Assembly: GCA_963837265.1 (NCBI GenBank) | Contig: CAWIMQ010000008.1 | Span: forward strand, 68,662-132,661 | DNA from: DATBLE01 sp963837265 | Lineage (GTDB): Bacteria; Actinomycetota; Thermoleophilia; Gaiellales; Gaiellaceae | Reading direction: 5' to 3' | Length of the DNA: 64,000 nt | Part shown: piece by piece, positions 14,682 through 22,920 of the stretch | Layout of the letters: each line of letters opens with the position of its first letter | Numbering within the stretch: position 1 is the first letter of the stretch | Notes under the pieces: model-generated | Told to the model about the DNA's origin: nothing | Databases searched by the model: none | Seen by the model: the letters and a program-made list of their open reading frames with translations, nothing else | Position numbers and translations under genes: made by a program

Positions 14682-15511
14682 TCGTCGCCGGCGTCCTCAG
14701 CCCGATCGAGAACGCGCTCGCGTGGCTCCTCCGCCATCTGCACGACACCGTCGGCCTCTCGTGGGGCTGGTCGATCGTCGCCCTCACGGTGATCGTCCGC
14801 GTCGTCCTCGTCCCGATCATGGTCAGGCAGATCCACTCGATGCAGCGGATGCAGGCGCACATGCCGGAGATGAAGGCGATCCAGCAGAAGTACAAGGCCG
14901 ACCGGCAGCGGCTGAACGAGGAGCTGATGAAGTTCTACAAGGAGAAGGAGATCAACCCGGCCGCCTCGTGCCTGCCGATGGTCTTCCAGATCCCCGTCTT
15001 CTTCGCCCTGTACTTCGTCCTCCGGAACTTCACGCACCACGTGCCGCCCGCCGACCTGATCGGCCACAAGCTCGGCTGGCTGATGGTGCCGGACATCACC
15101 CAGAAGATCACCCACCACTGGTCGGGGTGGATCCTGCTCGTCGTCTACATCGGAAGCCAGATCGGCTATGCGATCTTCGGGACGCCGCCGAACATCCCGA
15201 GAAGCCAGAAGATGCTGTTCATCGTGCTCCCGATCTTCATCGTCCCGTTCGCGACCCGCTTCCCGGTCGGCCTGCTCATGTACTGGATGACGACCAACCT
15301 CTGGACGATCGGCCAGGGGATCATCACGCGGAGGCTGACGCCGGCGCCACCGCCGCCGCCGCGCCGCTCGTCGCGGACGCCGCCGAAGGAGCAGGCTGCG
15401 CCGGCGGACGGCGCAGGGCCCTCCGGGCGGCCGGGGGAGCGGCCCGTCCGCTCCGCCGCTCCCGGCCCTCCCCGGCGTGTGAAGAGGAAGAAGAGAAAGG
15501 GGGGTCGGTGA
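14678..15511 (+). CDS. yidC: membrane protein insertase YidC/Oxa1
   Basis: 277 residues from GTG. A single-domain (gram-positive type) YidC without the large periplasmic domain: the hydrophilic-groove segment WSIVALTVIVRVVLVPIMVR carries the conserved Arg, then a coiled hairpin MPEMKAIQQKYKADRQRLNE, PMVFQIPVFFALYFVLR, and later TM segments up to about residue 220. The Pro/Arg/Lys-rich tail (PPPPPRRSSRTPPKE, ending RVKRKKRKGG) may contact ribosomes. Overlaps yidD and khpB by GTGA. Confidence 0.95.
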   Translation: MIVAGVLSPIENALAWLLRHLHDTVGLSWGWSIVALTVIVRVVLVPIMVRQIHSMQRMQAHMPEMKAIQQKYKADRQRLNEELMKFYKEKEINPAASCLPMVFQIPVFFALYFVLRNFTHHVPPADLIGHKLGWLMVPDITQKITHHWSGWILLVVYIGSQIGYAIFGTPPNIPRSQKMLFIVLPIFIVPFATRFPVGLLMYWMTTNLWTIGQGIITRRLTPAPPPPPRRSSRTPPKEQAAPADGAGPSGRPGERPVRSAAPGPPRRVKRKKRKGGR

Positions 15512-16209
15512 CGGAGTCCGGCGATGCGGAGCGGCATCGTGTCGAAGCGACCGGGGAGACCGTCGGCGAGGCGAAGTGGCGAGCGCTCAACGAGCTGGAG
15601 CGCCTCGCGCCGGGGCTCGACAAGTCGGAGGTCCGCTTCGAGGTGCTCTCCGAGGGCGAGCGCGGCCTGCTCGGTGTCGGGTACGCACCGGCGCGGGTGG
15701 TCGCGACCGCCGAGGCGGTTCCGGCCCGACCGCCCGCGGCGGAGCCGCCGGGTGACGACAGCGACCTTGCGGCCGACCTGCGCGACCTGCTCGAGCGGGT
15801 GGTTGTGGCCCTCGGCCTGACCTGCCGGGTGGAGGTGGCCGAGGACGACGAGACGGTGACCGCCTCCCTGGTCGGCGGCGACCTCGGGCTCGTGATCGGC
15901 CGCCACGGCCAGACGATCGACGCGATCCAGTATCTCGCGAGCGCGGTCTCGTGGCGGGCCTACGGTGATGCCCGCAAGGCCGTCGTGGTGGACGCCGCCG
16001 GCTACCGGGAGCGCCGCCGCGAGACGCTGGAAGCGCTGGCCGCCCGCAGCGCCGCGCGCGCGAAGTCGACCGGCGGGCCCGTCGAGCTCGAGCCGATGTC
16101 CTCGATCGAGAGGCGAATCGTCCACCTCCGGCTCAAGGACGAGCCCGGGGTGTCGACGCGGAGCGAGGGCGAGGAGCCGTACCGCTACGTCGTCGTCGAA
16201 GCCGACTGA
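15508..16209 (+). CDS. khpB: RNA-binding protein KhpB (Jag/SpoIIIJ-associated)
   Basis: 233 residues. Order of domains: an N-terminal Jag_N domain (VEATGETVGEAKWRALNELE, then LGVGYAPARVV), an acidic/Pro linker, a KH domain with LGLVIGRHGQTIDAIQYL (GxxG loop GRHG, about residue 133), and an R3H domain with AKSTGGPVELEPMSSIERRI followed by H. It binds RNA together with KhpA and influences cell elongation in other bacteria. It is coupled to yidC by a GTGA overlap, the usual neighbourhood. Confidence 0.95.
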   Translation: MTESGDAERHRVEATGETVGEAKWRALNELERLAPGLDKSEVRFEVLSEGERGLLGVGYAPARVVATAEAVPARPPAAEPPGDDSDLAADLRDLLERVVVALGLTCRVEVAEDDETVTASLVGGDLGLVIGRHGQTIDAIQYLASAVSWRAYGDARKAVVVDAAGYRERRRETLEALAARSAARAKSTGGPVELEPMSSIERRIVHLRLKDEPGVSTRSEGEEPYRYVVVEAD

Positions 16210-16237
16210 CGAGCGGGTCGAGCGCTGGCTCGCGCGC

Positions 16238-16792
16238 CTGCTCGAGACCCGGGGCCTGACCGCGATCCGGGACCCGGCCGAGGCGAGGCGGGTGCACCTG
16301 GACGCGAGCCTCCTGGTGCTTCCGCTCGTCGAGCGCTTCCGCGGCCCGATCGTGGACGTCGGCTCCGGCGGCGGCGCCCCGGGCATCCCGCTCGCGGCGG
16401 CACTTCCGGACCGGGAGGTGGTCCTGCTCGAGGCGACCGGGAGGAAGTGCCGGTTCCTCGAATCGGTCTCGCGTGACTTCGCCAACGTCCAGGTGGTCCA
16501 CGGCCGGGCGGAGGACCAGGAGATCGAACGTTTCGGGGTAGCCGTCGCGAAGGCGCTCGCGCCGCCCGTGGTTGCGCTCGAGTGGTGCCTGCCGCTGGTC
16601 GCGACCGGCGGCGCTGCGATTTTGCTCGTCGGCCCCGGTGCCGCCGGGGACGCCGTGGCGGCCGCGGCCGGACGTCTGGGCGGCGGTGTCCCGGAGGTCC
16701 ATCACGGAGCCCTGGTCGTGCCGAAAGCCTCCCCGACGCCGCCGGGCTTTCCGCGCCGACCCGGGGTCGCGCGGAAGCGGCCGCTCGCCTAG
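16238..16792 (+). CDS. rsmG: 16S rRNA (guanine527-N7)-methyltransferase RsmG; start unclear
   Basis: RsmG methylates G527 of 16S rRNA using SAM. The SAM-binding motif IVDVGSGGGAPGIPLA and VVLLEATGRKCRFLESV are clear, as is the N-terminal HLDASL motif. The family's first helix appears to be encoded from 16208 (DERVERWLARLLE), yet between the khpB stop and the GTG at 16292 no in-frame ATG, GTG or TTG exists. The coordinate given uses an in-frame CTG (16238); initiation near 16205, a sequence error or a +1 shift out of khpB are alternatives. The gene product itself is confident; its N-terminus is not. Confidence 0.85.
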   Translation: MLETRGLTAIRDPAEARRVHLDASLLVLPLVERFRGPIVDVGSGGGAPGIPLAAALPDREVVLLEATGRKCRFLESVSRDFANVQVVHGRAEDQEIERFGVAVAKALAPPVVALEWCLPLVATGGAAILLVGPGAAGDAVAAAAGRLGGGVPEVHHGALVVPKASPTPPGFPRRPGVARKRPLA

Positions 16793-16830
16793 AAGAGGGA
16801 GCCGTCCGCCGGCAGGGAAAGAATGTTCTC

Positions 16831-17586
16831 GTGTCCGGACGGATCTACGCGATCGCGAACCAGAAGGGCGGGGTCGGGAAGACGACCACGGCCGTGAACC
16901 TCGCCGCCTGCCTCGCGGAGGCAGGCGAGCGGGCGCTCGTCATCGATCTCGACCCGCAGGCGAACGCCACCTCCGGGCTGGGGGAACGCGCCAACGGCAC
17001 GTCCAGCTACGATCTGCTCGACGGCGCTCCTCTCGCCGAGCTGGCGAAGCCGACCAAGTTCCGGAACCTCTGGCTCGTTCCCTCGAAGCCGGACCTGGCA
17101 GGCGCGGCCGTCGAGCTCGCGGGCCGCGAGGACGGCGAGCGCTTCCTGGCCGCGTCGCTGGAGGGTGCCGGCGAGGGCTACGCGTTCGTCTTCCTCGACT
17201 GCCCGCCGTCGCTCGGCCCGCTGACGGTGAACGCGCTGGCCGCCGCCGACCGGGTGCTCGTCCCGGTCCAGGCCGAGTACTACGCGCTCGAGGGGCTCTC
17301 CCAGCTCCTGCGGTCGGTCGACATCATCAAGGCGCGACTGAACCCGAGGCTCGCGGTCGCCGGCGTGCTGCTGACCATGGTCGACGCCCGCACGCGGCTG
17401 TCCGCGGACGTCGACAACGAGCTCCGCCGGCACCTCGGCGAGCTCGTCTTCAAGACGAGTGTGCCGCGGTCGGTGCGCCTTGCCGAGGCGCCCAGCCACG
17501 GTCTCCCCGCGATCGCCTACGACCGCCGGTCCGCCGGCGCCGAGGCCTACTGGAAGGTGGCGATGGAGCTTGTCGAGCGAAGCTGA
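16831..17586 (+). CDS. parA: chromosome-partitioning ATPase ParA/Soj
   Basis: 251 residues. A deviant Walker A motif ANQKGGVGKTTTAVNLAA at the N-terminus, LVIDLDPQANATSGLG, Walker B FVFLDCPPSLGPLT, and the ParA-typical VPVQAEYYALEGLSQLL. It binds DNA non-specifically and, with ParB, segregates the origin region. GTG at 16831 is chosen because it puts the first strand (GRIYAIANQKGG) at the N-terminus. It is 38 bp after rsmG and followed by parB. Confidence 0.96.
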   Translation: MSGRIYAIANQKGGVGKTTTAVNLAACLAEAGERALVIDLDPQANATSGLGERANGTSSYDLLDGAPLAELAKPTKFRNLWLVPSKPDLAGAAVELAGREDGERFLAASLEGAGEGYAFVFLDCPPSLGPLTVNALAAADRVLVPVQAEYYALEGLSQLLRSVDIIKARLNPRLAVAGVLLTMVDARTRLSADVDNELRRHLGELVFKTSVPRSVRLAEAPSHGLPAIAYDRRSAGAEAYWKVAMELVERS

Positions 17587-17590
17587 GTCC

Positions 17591-18460
17591 GTGACGGGCG
17601 ACGGTCGGGCGCCGGCAGTCCAGGCACGCCGCGGTCTCGGCCGCGGTCTCGAAGTGCTGATCGGCGGGGCCTTGCAGTCGGAGCTGTCCCAGCTCCCGGT
17701 CGAGGCTGTCCATCCGAATCCGCGGCAACCGCGAAAGAGGCATGACGCCGAGGCCGCGCAGGGTCTCGCCGACTCCGTCCGGGCGCAGGGCGTGGTGCAG
17801 CCGGTGGTCGTGCGCCGGCGGGCAGCGGGCGGCTTCGAGCTGATCGCCGGCGAGCGTCGCTGGCGGGCGGCGCGCACGGCGGGCCTGCCGACCGTGCCGG
17901 CGGTCGTCCGCGAGGCGGACGACCGCGACTCGCTTCTGCTCGCCCTGGTGGAGAACGTCGCGCGCGAGCAGCTCTCCCCGGTCGAGGAAGCCCGGGCGTG
18001 CGCGGTGCTGATCGACGAGTTCGAGCTCTCACTCGGCGACGTCGCGGAGCGGGTCGGCCGCTCCAAGCCGGCCGTGTCGAACAGGATGCGGTTGCTCGAG
18101 CTCTCCGACGACGTGCTCGCCATGGTCGAGCGGGGCGAGCTGTCGGAGGGGCACGCGCGTGCGGTGCTCGCGGTGCCCGACCAGGAGGGCCGCCGCCGCC
18201 TCGCCCGCGAGATCCTCAAGACCGGGATGTCGGTGCGGGCGGCCGAACAGAAGGCGCGCTGGGCGGGAGCGAGGCAGAAGCCTCGCCGCCAGGCACCGAC
18301 GGTCGATCCCGCGCTGGCCGCGCGCGTCCGGAAGGCGGCGGAAGGCGTCACCGGCCTTCCCGTCCGCCTCGCCCGCGGCCGCCTCGAGGTGCTCTTCACG
18401 GACGAGTACGAGCTCGCCGAGCTGGCCGAGGCCCTCGAGCGGCATGCAGCGACGCCGTAA
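17591..18460 (+). CDS. parB: chromosome-partitioning protein ParB/Spo0J
   Basis: 289 residues. The N-terminal ARRGLGRGLEVLIGG motif, an interaction site for ParA in this family, the CTP-binding fold with HPNPRQPRKRHDAEAAQGLA, ELIAGERRWRAARTAGL and LVENVAREQLSPVEEA, then a helix-turn-helix (LGDVAERVGRSKPAVSNRMR) that reads parS. The GTG at 17591 follows the parA stop by 4 nt; an upstream in-frame TTG (17570) is possible. I found no copy of the parS consensus in this window by eye. Confidence 0.96.
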   Translation: MTGDGRAPAVQARRGLGRGLEVLIGGALQSELSQLPVEAVHPNPRQPRKRHDAEAAQGLADSVRAQGVVQPVVVRRRAAGGFELIAGERRWRAARTAGLPTVPAVVREADDRDSLLLALVENVAREQLSPVEEARACAVLIDEFELSLGDVAERVGRSKPAVSNRMRLLELSDDVLAMVERGELSEGHARAVLAVPDQEGRRRLAREILKTGMSVRAAEQKARWAGARQKPRRQAPTVDPALAARVRKAAEGVTGLPVRLARGRLEVLFTDEYELAELAEALERHAATP

Positions 18461-18497
18461 CCGGGCGGCCGCCGAAACCCGCCGAGGGGCCGGTGCA

Positions 18498-18571
18498 TGG
18501 GCGATCGTGGATTCGAACCACGGACCTCCGCCTTATCAGAGCGGCGCTCTAACCGACTGAGCTAATCGCCC
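18498..18571 (-). tRNA. tRNA-Ile(GAU)
   Basis: 74 nt. Acceptor GGGCGAT pairs with ATCGCCC, D-arm GCTCAGTCGGTTAGAGC, anticodon loop CTGATAA with anticodon GAT, T-arm CGTGGTTCGAATCCACG, discriminator A. CCA is not encoded. It stands alone between parB and the decayed region. Confidence 0.96.
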
Positions 18572-18685
18572 GCGACGCGGAAGTGTAGCCATGGCCCGCC
18601 TTCGTCGCCGCGGCCGGCATGGCGGACGCGGCACACGCCGGCTTGCCGTGGGCACGCCTGGAGGGAAGGGGGCTCATGGGGGAAA

Positions 18686-18873
18686 CCGGACGTGTCCGCG
18701 TGGGCGGTGTCCCAGGGACAGTCCCTGGAACGGAACGCGCACGTCTCTTCCACAGGACGGACTCGACGCGTCCGTCCCGGCGGGGCACCGCGCATGTGAC
18801 ATCGCTGGGCCGGACGTGTCGGCCTCTGAGGCGCGCAGCCGCCTCCTCCGGGGCGAGCGTGTTCACGTAGATC
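18686..18873 (-). repeat. galT: 188-bp repeat, right copy (galT 3' end remnant)
   Basis: The reverse complement matches 3737-3924 without gaps at about 89 % by hand alignment. The galT-derived codons are still readable (IYVNTLAPEEAAARLRG); two of the three differences in them are synonymous, and the stop TGA has become CGA. It lies directly after the stop of the oxidoreductase pseudogene, in the same direction. The remainder of the 306-bp gap between tRNA-Ile and the pseudogene (18572-18685) shows nothing I can name. Confidence 0.85.
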
Positions 18874-18877
18874 TAGG

Positions 18878-19406
18878 TCAGGCGAGCTGTTGCAGCTGCG
18901 GGAGGGCGTCCGCGGCCACCGTCTCCGCGCCCGCCTCGGCGCTGCCGCCGGTGACGTAGACGACGAACTCCGTGAAGCCGCTCGCCGCGTACGGCTCCGC
19001 GCGGGCGACCAGGCCGGCCACGTCTCCGCCGAAACCGAGCTGAACCGAGCGGCGCACCGCTGCGGGATCGCGCCCGACCGCGTCGCAGTGCTCGTCGAGG
19101 AGGCGCGACAGGCGGATCGCCTCCTCCGGCTCCTGTTCCGGGAGATTCCAGACGTCGGCGTGCTGCGCGACCACGCGCAGCGTCTTCCTCTGCACCGGCT
19201 TCGGGTTGGCGATCGCATCCGTCAGGCGGTAGCAGCGTCCAGGCCTCGAGCACGTCGCCGGTCGTGTCGGCGCGAATCGAGGCGAAATGGTCGAAGTTCC
19301 AGCAGTGGTCGAAGCCTGCCTCGTCGGCGATCCGCCACACGGCGTGCAGCTCGTCGACGGTCGTGAACTGGGGCGCCAGCTTCAGGCCCACGCGGAGAGC
19401 GGCCAT
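18878..19406 (-). pseudogene. decayed LLM-class flavin (F420-type) oxidoreductase
   Basis: The N-terminal 59 residues (LRVGLKLAPQFTTVDELHAV, then DEAGFDHCWNFDHF) are luciferase-like monooxygenase family. After EAWTLL the frame breaks and continues in another frame with YRLTDAIANPKPVQRKTLRV and QHADVWNLP, the C-terminal third of the same family. About half of a normal protein of roughly 300 residues is missing at the junction (near 19240). A second, in-frame gap removes the usual PHPPIWIGG-like stretch between PKPVQ and KTLR. A leaderless-type start (TAGCCT, 7 nt, ATG; -10 at 19419-19414) survives. The missing barrel core makes activity implausible. Confidence 0.85.
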
Positions 19407-19427
19407 GCGCCGCAGGCTACCGTCCGG

Positions 19428-20189
19428 TCAGACGCTCGGGAAGCCGGCGGTGGTGAGCACCTGTTCGTCGGCGAGGATCGTCATCGCCTCGTAGCCGCGG
19501 AGCCGTGCGGTCCACGCCGGTCCCTCGATCCCCATCGCGAATGCGGTGGTGGCATAGGCGTCCGCGGTGGCGAGGTCGGGCCCGGTGACCGTGACCGAGA
19601 GCACGCCCCGGGGCGGCCGGCGAGCGTGCGGGTCGATCACGTGCCGGCCGCGCTCGTAGGCGCCCGAGGTGGCGACGGCGAGGTCGGTGCCTTCGACGAC
19701 CGCCGCGACAGCCCCGCGGTCGAGGGGGTGCTGGATGCCGACCCGCCAGCAGCGCTCCGGAACCGCCCGGCCGCGAAGGCGAATGTCGCCGCCGGCGTTG
19801 ATCGCGAAGTGTCGGATCCCCGCTCGCTCGAGGATCGCCGCCGCTTCGTCGACCGACCAGCCCTTGACGAGCCCGGACGGGTCGAGCGTTCCACCGGCAC
19901 ATGCGTCGAACCAGCCGTCCGTTTCGGCGTGGAGCTCCTCGCAGCGGGCGAGGACGATCCGCACGCGCTCGTGGGCGTCGGCCTGGGCGAGCTCGCCGCG
20001 CCCGATCCGGCTGATCTCGCTGTCCGCCTTGAACGTGCTGAACACCGTGTCCACCCACCGAAGCCAGTCGAATGCGGCGTCGGCGTCCTCCGGTCCGGCT
20101 CCGGCGTCGCGCACGTCGAGGTAGACGGTCATTCCCATCACCTCCTCGACCCGGCGGAAGCCGGGGACGGAGACGCCCGCCGGGGTCAT
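19428..20189 (-). CDS. apbE: FAD:protein FMN transferase (ApbE)
   Basis: 253 residues. ApbE moves FMN from FAD onto a Thr/Ser of exported FMN-binding domains. Seen here: STFKADSEISRIGRGE near the N-terminus, GTLDPSGLVKGWSVDEAA, the FAD/Mg site INAGGDIRLRG, and VATSGAYERGRHVIDPHARR followed by a late TADAYATTAFAMG. There is no signal peptide or lipobox, so it may act in the cytoplasm before export of its substrate or be a processed form. The ATG overlaps the stop of the FMN-binding gene (ATGA), which encodes its likely substrate. Confidence 0.93.
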   Translation of the reverse strand: MTPAGVSVPGFRRVEEVMGMTVYLDVRDAGAGPEDADAAFDWLRWVDTVFSTFKADSEISRIGRGELAQADAHERVRIVLARCEELHAETDGWFDACAGGTLDPSGLVKGWSVDEAAAILERAGIRHFAINAGGDIRLRGRAVPERCWRVGIQHPLDRGAVAAVVEGTDLAVATSGAYERGRHVIDPHARRPPRGVLSVTVTGPDLATADAYATTAFAMGIEGPAWTARLRGYEAMTILADEQVLTTAGFPSV

Positions 20190-20593
20190 GCCTTCAGCGC
20201 CTTCAGGATCGCCGCCTGCAGGGACTCGGCGAACGCGTAGCTGGTCGCCGTCGCGCCCGAGACGAGCTGGATGTTCGTGCTCTGGGCACGCAGCGCCTCC
20301 ATGCGCAGGATCGGGATCGCCTGCTCGTTGATGAACACGGACCGCCGCGTGTGGTCGGGGTACGTCGCGGCCAGGTTCGTCATCCGTCGTGTCACCTTCC
20401 GCTTGCCCTTCACGATCGCCGTGGTCTTCCGGACGGTGATCGTCACCTGGACGACGCCCCAGCGGTCCGCCTGTGCGGCCGAGCCGACGAACCGGCGCGT
20501 GACCACGCTCTTCTTCGGCGGCGCCGCCCAGGCGTTCACCGCCGGCACCGCGATCGTGACGGCGCTCAGGACAGCGACTGCTCTTCGACGCAT
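20186..20593 (-). CDS. exported FMN-binding domain protein, ApbE substrate
   Basis: 135 residues. A signal peptide (AVAVLSAVTIAVPAVNAWA) and one FMN_bind domain ending with the flavinylation motif SGATATS (about residue 114), where the second Thr would carry covalent FMN. A GGGGGA ribosome site precedes the ATG. It lies between apbE and the flavocytochrome gene, so it probably works as an outer-face electron carrier receiving electrons from that enzyme. The electron acceptor is unknown. Confidence 0.9.
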   Translation of the reverse strand: MRRRAVAVLSAVTIAVPAVNAWAAPPKKSVVTRRFVGSAAQADRWGVVQVTITVRKTTAIVKGKRKVTRRMTNLAATYPDHTRRSVFINEQAIPILRMEALRAQSTNIQLVSGATATSYAFAESLQAAILKALKA

Positions 20594-20609
20594 CGAATCC
20601 CCCTTTCGC

Positions 20610-21998
20610 TCAGAGCGCGAACCGCTCGACGTGGACGTGGCGGCGGGGAACGTGGAGCCGCCGGACCGTCTGCTCGATCGCGGCCGTCATGGCCGGGGGG
20701 CCGCAGAGAAAGATCTCCCGGTCACGCACGTCCGGCACGAGCTCGAGCAGGTGCTCCGGGGAGAGCAGCCGCTCGCCGCCCGGTGCGGCGTGGTCGCCGA
20801 CGACATAGTGGAGCGCGCCGCCGCGCTCCTCCGCCAGCCGCTCGAGCTCGCCCCGCAGTACCAGGTCCTCCGCGGCGACGACGCGGTAGACCAGCGCGAC
20901 GTCGCCGCGGAGATCCTCCAGCAGGGCGCGGAGGGGTGTGATCCCGATGCCGCCCGCGATCAGGAGGGTCCGCGCCCGCCGCTGGGCGGCGGCGGTGAAG
21001 ACGCCGAACGGTCCCTCCGTCACCACCCGTGTCCCGGGCGCGACCGAGCGCATCCGTGCGGTGTGGTCGCCGAGCGCCTTGACAGTGATCCGCAGCGACC
21101 TGCCGTCGGGCGCTTCGGACAACGAGAAGGGATGCGCCGTCCACCATTGGTCGCCGGTCAGGAACCGCCAGAGGAAGAACTGTCCGGCCTGGGCGCGCAG
21201 CCGGGCGAGGTTGCGACCCGTGATCCGGAACGAGACCACGCCGGGCCCCTCCACGGCCACCTCGGCGACCCGGAGACGGTAGCGGAGCGCGTTTCCGAGC
21301 GGCACGACGAGGCGGAAGGCGACGATCAGAGCAAGCGTGGCGACGTAGAGCCCCCGCCAGTAGGCGTCCACGGCGGGGCGGAGGACGAGCTCGTTCCCGG
21401 TCGGGATCTGGTGGAACCACGCGAGGGCGATTCCGGCGTAGGCGGCGAGGTGCACCGCATACCAGGCCTCGTACGGCAGCCGTCGCCGGACGATCACCAC
21501 GGACGAGACCACCACGCCGGCGAGCAGGCCGGTCCCGACCCACGCCGTGACCATCCCCGGATAGGCGGTCGTCATCGTGCTCACCTCGCCCGGGATCGAG
21601 AGCCTGTCGAGCGCGGCGTAGCCGATCACGATCGCGACCACGTGCGCGGCGACGAGATAGAGGCAGGCGTGCCCGTTTCGCCGGTGCCACACGGCCAGCC
21701 GGTCGAAGCCGGCGAGCCGCTCGATCCACGGGATACGGGCGAGCAGCACCACCTCGACGAGTGCCGAGTACGCGGCGAGCAGCCCTGTGATCCGGCCGGC
21801 GCTGGTGAACGCGTCGCCGGTCGTGTGCACGGCGGAGACCCCGCCGCCGCCCAGCCAGAGCCAGGTGATCGCACCGGCGTTCCCGCCCAGCACGGCCCAC
21901 GAGGCGGCGGCCACCGCCGCCCGGCTCGCGCCGCGCCGCAGGAGGCGTGGTCGTGCGGCGAGCGCCGGCAACGCCGGCGATGCGTTCAGCTCGCTCAC
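20610..21998 (-). CDS. ferric-reductase-like transmembrane flavocytochrome (FRD/FNR)
   Basis: 462 residues from the GTG at 21998 (an ATG at 22022 adds 8). About six membrane helices in the first 235 residues contain paired His candidates for heme (HRRNGHACLYLVAAH and YAVHLAAYAGIALAWFHQ). Then an FNR-type module: FAD site WTAHPFSLSEAP, NAD(P)H site IAGGIGITPLRALL and the C-terminal FLCGPPAMTAAIEQ. It should pass electrons from NAD(P)H through FAD and heme across the membrane to the FMN-binding partner encoded next. Similar sets are known as extracytosolic flavinylation systems; the function is inferred from context. Confidence 0.9.
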   Translation of the reverse strand: MSELNASPALPALAARPRLLRRGASRAAVAAASWAVLGGNAGAITWLWLGGGGVSAVHTTGDAFTSAGRITGLLAAYSALVEVVLLARIPWIERLAGFDRLAVWHRRNGHACLYLVAAHVVAIVIGYAALDRLSIPGEVSTMTTAYPGMVTAWVGTGLLAGVVVSSVVIVRRRLPYEAWYAVHLAAYAGIALAWFHQIPTGNELVLRPAVDAYWRGLYVATLALIVAFRLVVPLGNALRYRLRVAEVAVEGPGVVSFRITGRNLARLRAQAGQFFLWRFLTGDQWWTAHPFSLSEAPDGRSLRITVKALGDHTARMRSVAPGTRVVTEGPFGVFTAAAQRRARTLLIAGGIGITPLRALLEDLRGDVALVYRVVAAEDLVLRGELERLAEERGGALHYVVGDHAAPGGERLLSPEHLLELVPDVRDREIFLCGPPAMTAAIEQTVRRLHVPRRHVHVERFAL

Positions 21999-22114
21999 GC
22001 CGACAGGGTGGCCGCGGTGCATGAGAGGAGCATGAGAGGAGGGGAGCGGCCGTCCACGGGGACCGCGTTCCCGGCGGGAGGGCTTGGCTAAGATCAGGGT
22101 CGAGGCCCGGGTCG

Positions 22115-22612
22115 ATGCAGGAGATGCACATCTACGGCGTCAGCTTCGACATCGTCGGCAAGCAGCCGATCGTGCTGCTCAAGACCGCCGAGGGGAACAA
22201 GTTCCTGCCGATCTGGATCGGCCACCAGGAGGCGGCGGCGATCCTGATGAAGCTCCAGGGCACCACGACGCCGCGACCGATGACCCACGACCTCGTCACC
22301 GCGATGCTCGCCGAGCTCGAGGCGCGCGTCATCAAGATCACGGTCACGGAGCTCCGCGACAGCACGTTCTACGCGAGCATCACCATCCAGCAGGACGGGT
22401 CCGAGATCGAGGTGGACTCGCGCCCTTCCGACGCGATCGCGCTCGCCGTCCGCGCCGAGGCGCCGATCTTCGCCGACGACCGGGTGATCGAGGAGTCGGC
22501 GATCGAGTTCGAGGGCGAGGAGGTGAACGAGGAGGAGATCGTGGACGAGTTCCGCAAGTTCCTCGACCACGTCACTCCGGACGAGTTCGCCGTCGACGAC
22601 GGCGACGAGTGA
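22115..22612 (+). CDS. bifunctional nuclease family protein (DUF151)
   Basis: 165 residues. Family match: VSFDIVGKQPIVLLKTAEGN, FLPIWIGHQEAAAI (the conserved IWIG motif, about residue 35), RPMTHDLVTAML and SRPSDAIALAVR, followed by a C-terminal acidic tail. Members combine RNase/DNase activity in plants and are widespread in actinobacteria, where the role is unclear. A possible -10 TAAGAT (22089-22094) lies 20 nt upstream. A second ATG 9 nt downstream is a weaker start. Confidence 0.9.
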   Translation: MQEMHIYGVSFDIVGKQPIVLLKTAEGNKFLPIWIGHQEAAAILMKLQGTTTPRPMTHDLVTAMLAELEARVIKITVTELRDSTFYASITIQQDGSEIEVDSRPSDAIALAVRAEAPIFADDRVIEESAIEFEGEEVNEEEIVDEFRKFLDHVTPDEFAVDDGDE

Positions 22613-22632
22613 CGCCGAGGAAGCCGGCGGTG

Positions 22633-22920
22633 CTAGCCGGGCGGACGCGAGACCTCACGCTTCGTGAGGTCGAGGATCGTCTCGAAGAGCTCGCGGAGCC
22701 CTTCCCCCGACAGCGGCCCGGTGTTGGCGCGGGTCAGGTACCGGAGCATCCACTCCTCCCGCTCCGGGTCGACGAAACCCATCCCTCGCGACTCCTTGTA
22801 GGCCTTGATCGCGGCCACGAGACGCAGCCGGCGGTTGACCGCGTCGACGATCGACCGGTCGGTGTCCGAGATCTGCTCGCGGAACTGGCGGAGGACGGGG
22901 TCGTCGGGCGGCGCGCTCAT
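22633..22920 (-). CDS. chorismate mutase, AroQ type
   Basis: 95 residues, all-helical: FREQISDTDRSIVDAVNRRL (helix 1 with the catalytic Arg region), VAAIKAYKESRGMGFVDPER and the C-terminal ELFETILDLTKREV. It converts chorismate to prephenate for Phe/Tyr synthesis. The ATG at 22920 overlaps the upstream stop (ATGA), so it is chosen over the ATG 12 nt earlier. Being coupled to a gene for a secreted protein is unusual; no other aromatic-pathway gene is nearby. Confidence 0.9.
   Translation of the reverse strand: MSAPPDDPVLRQFREQISDTDRSIVDAVNRRLRLVAAIKAYKESRGMGFVDPEREEWMLRYLTRANTGPLSGEGLRELFETILDLTKREVSRPPG

Noticed and set aside
22019..22040. Direct repeat CATGAGAGGAG twice before the flavocytochrome gene
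   Set aside because: Only two short units; no clear function and easily chance.
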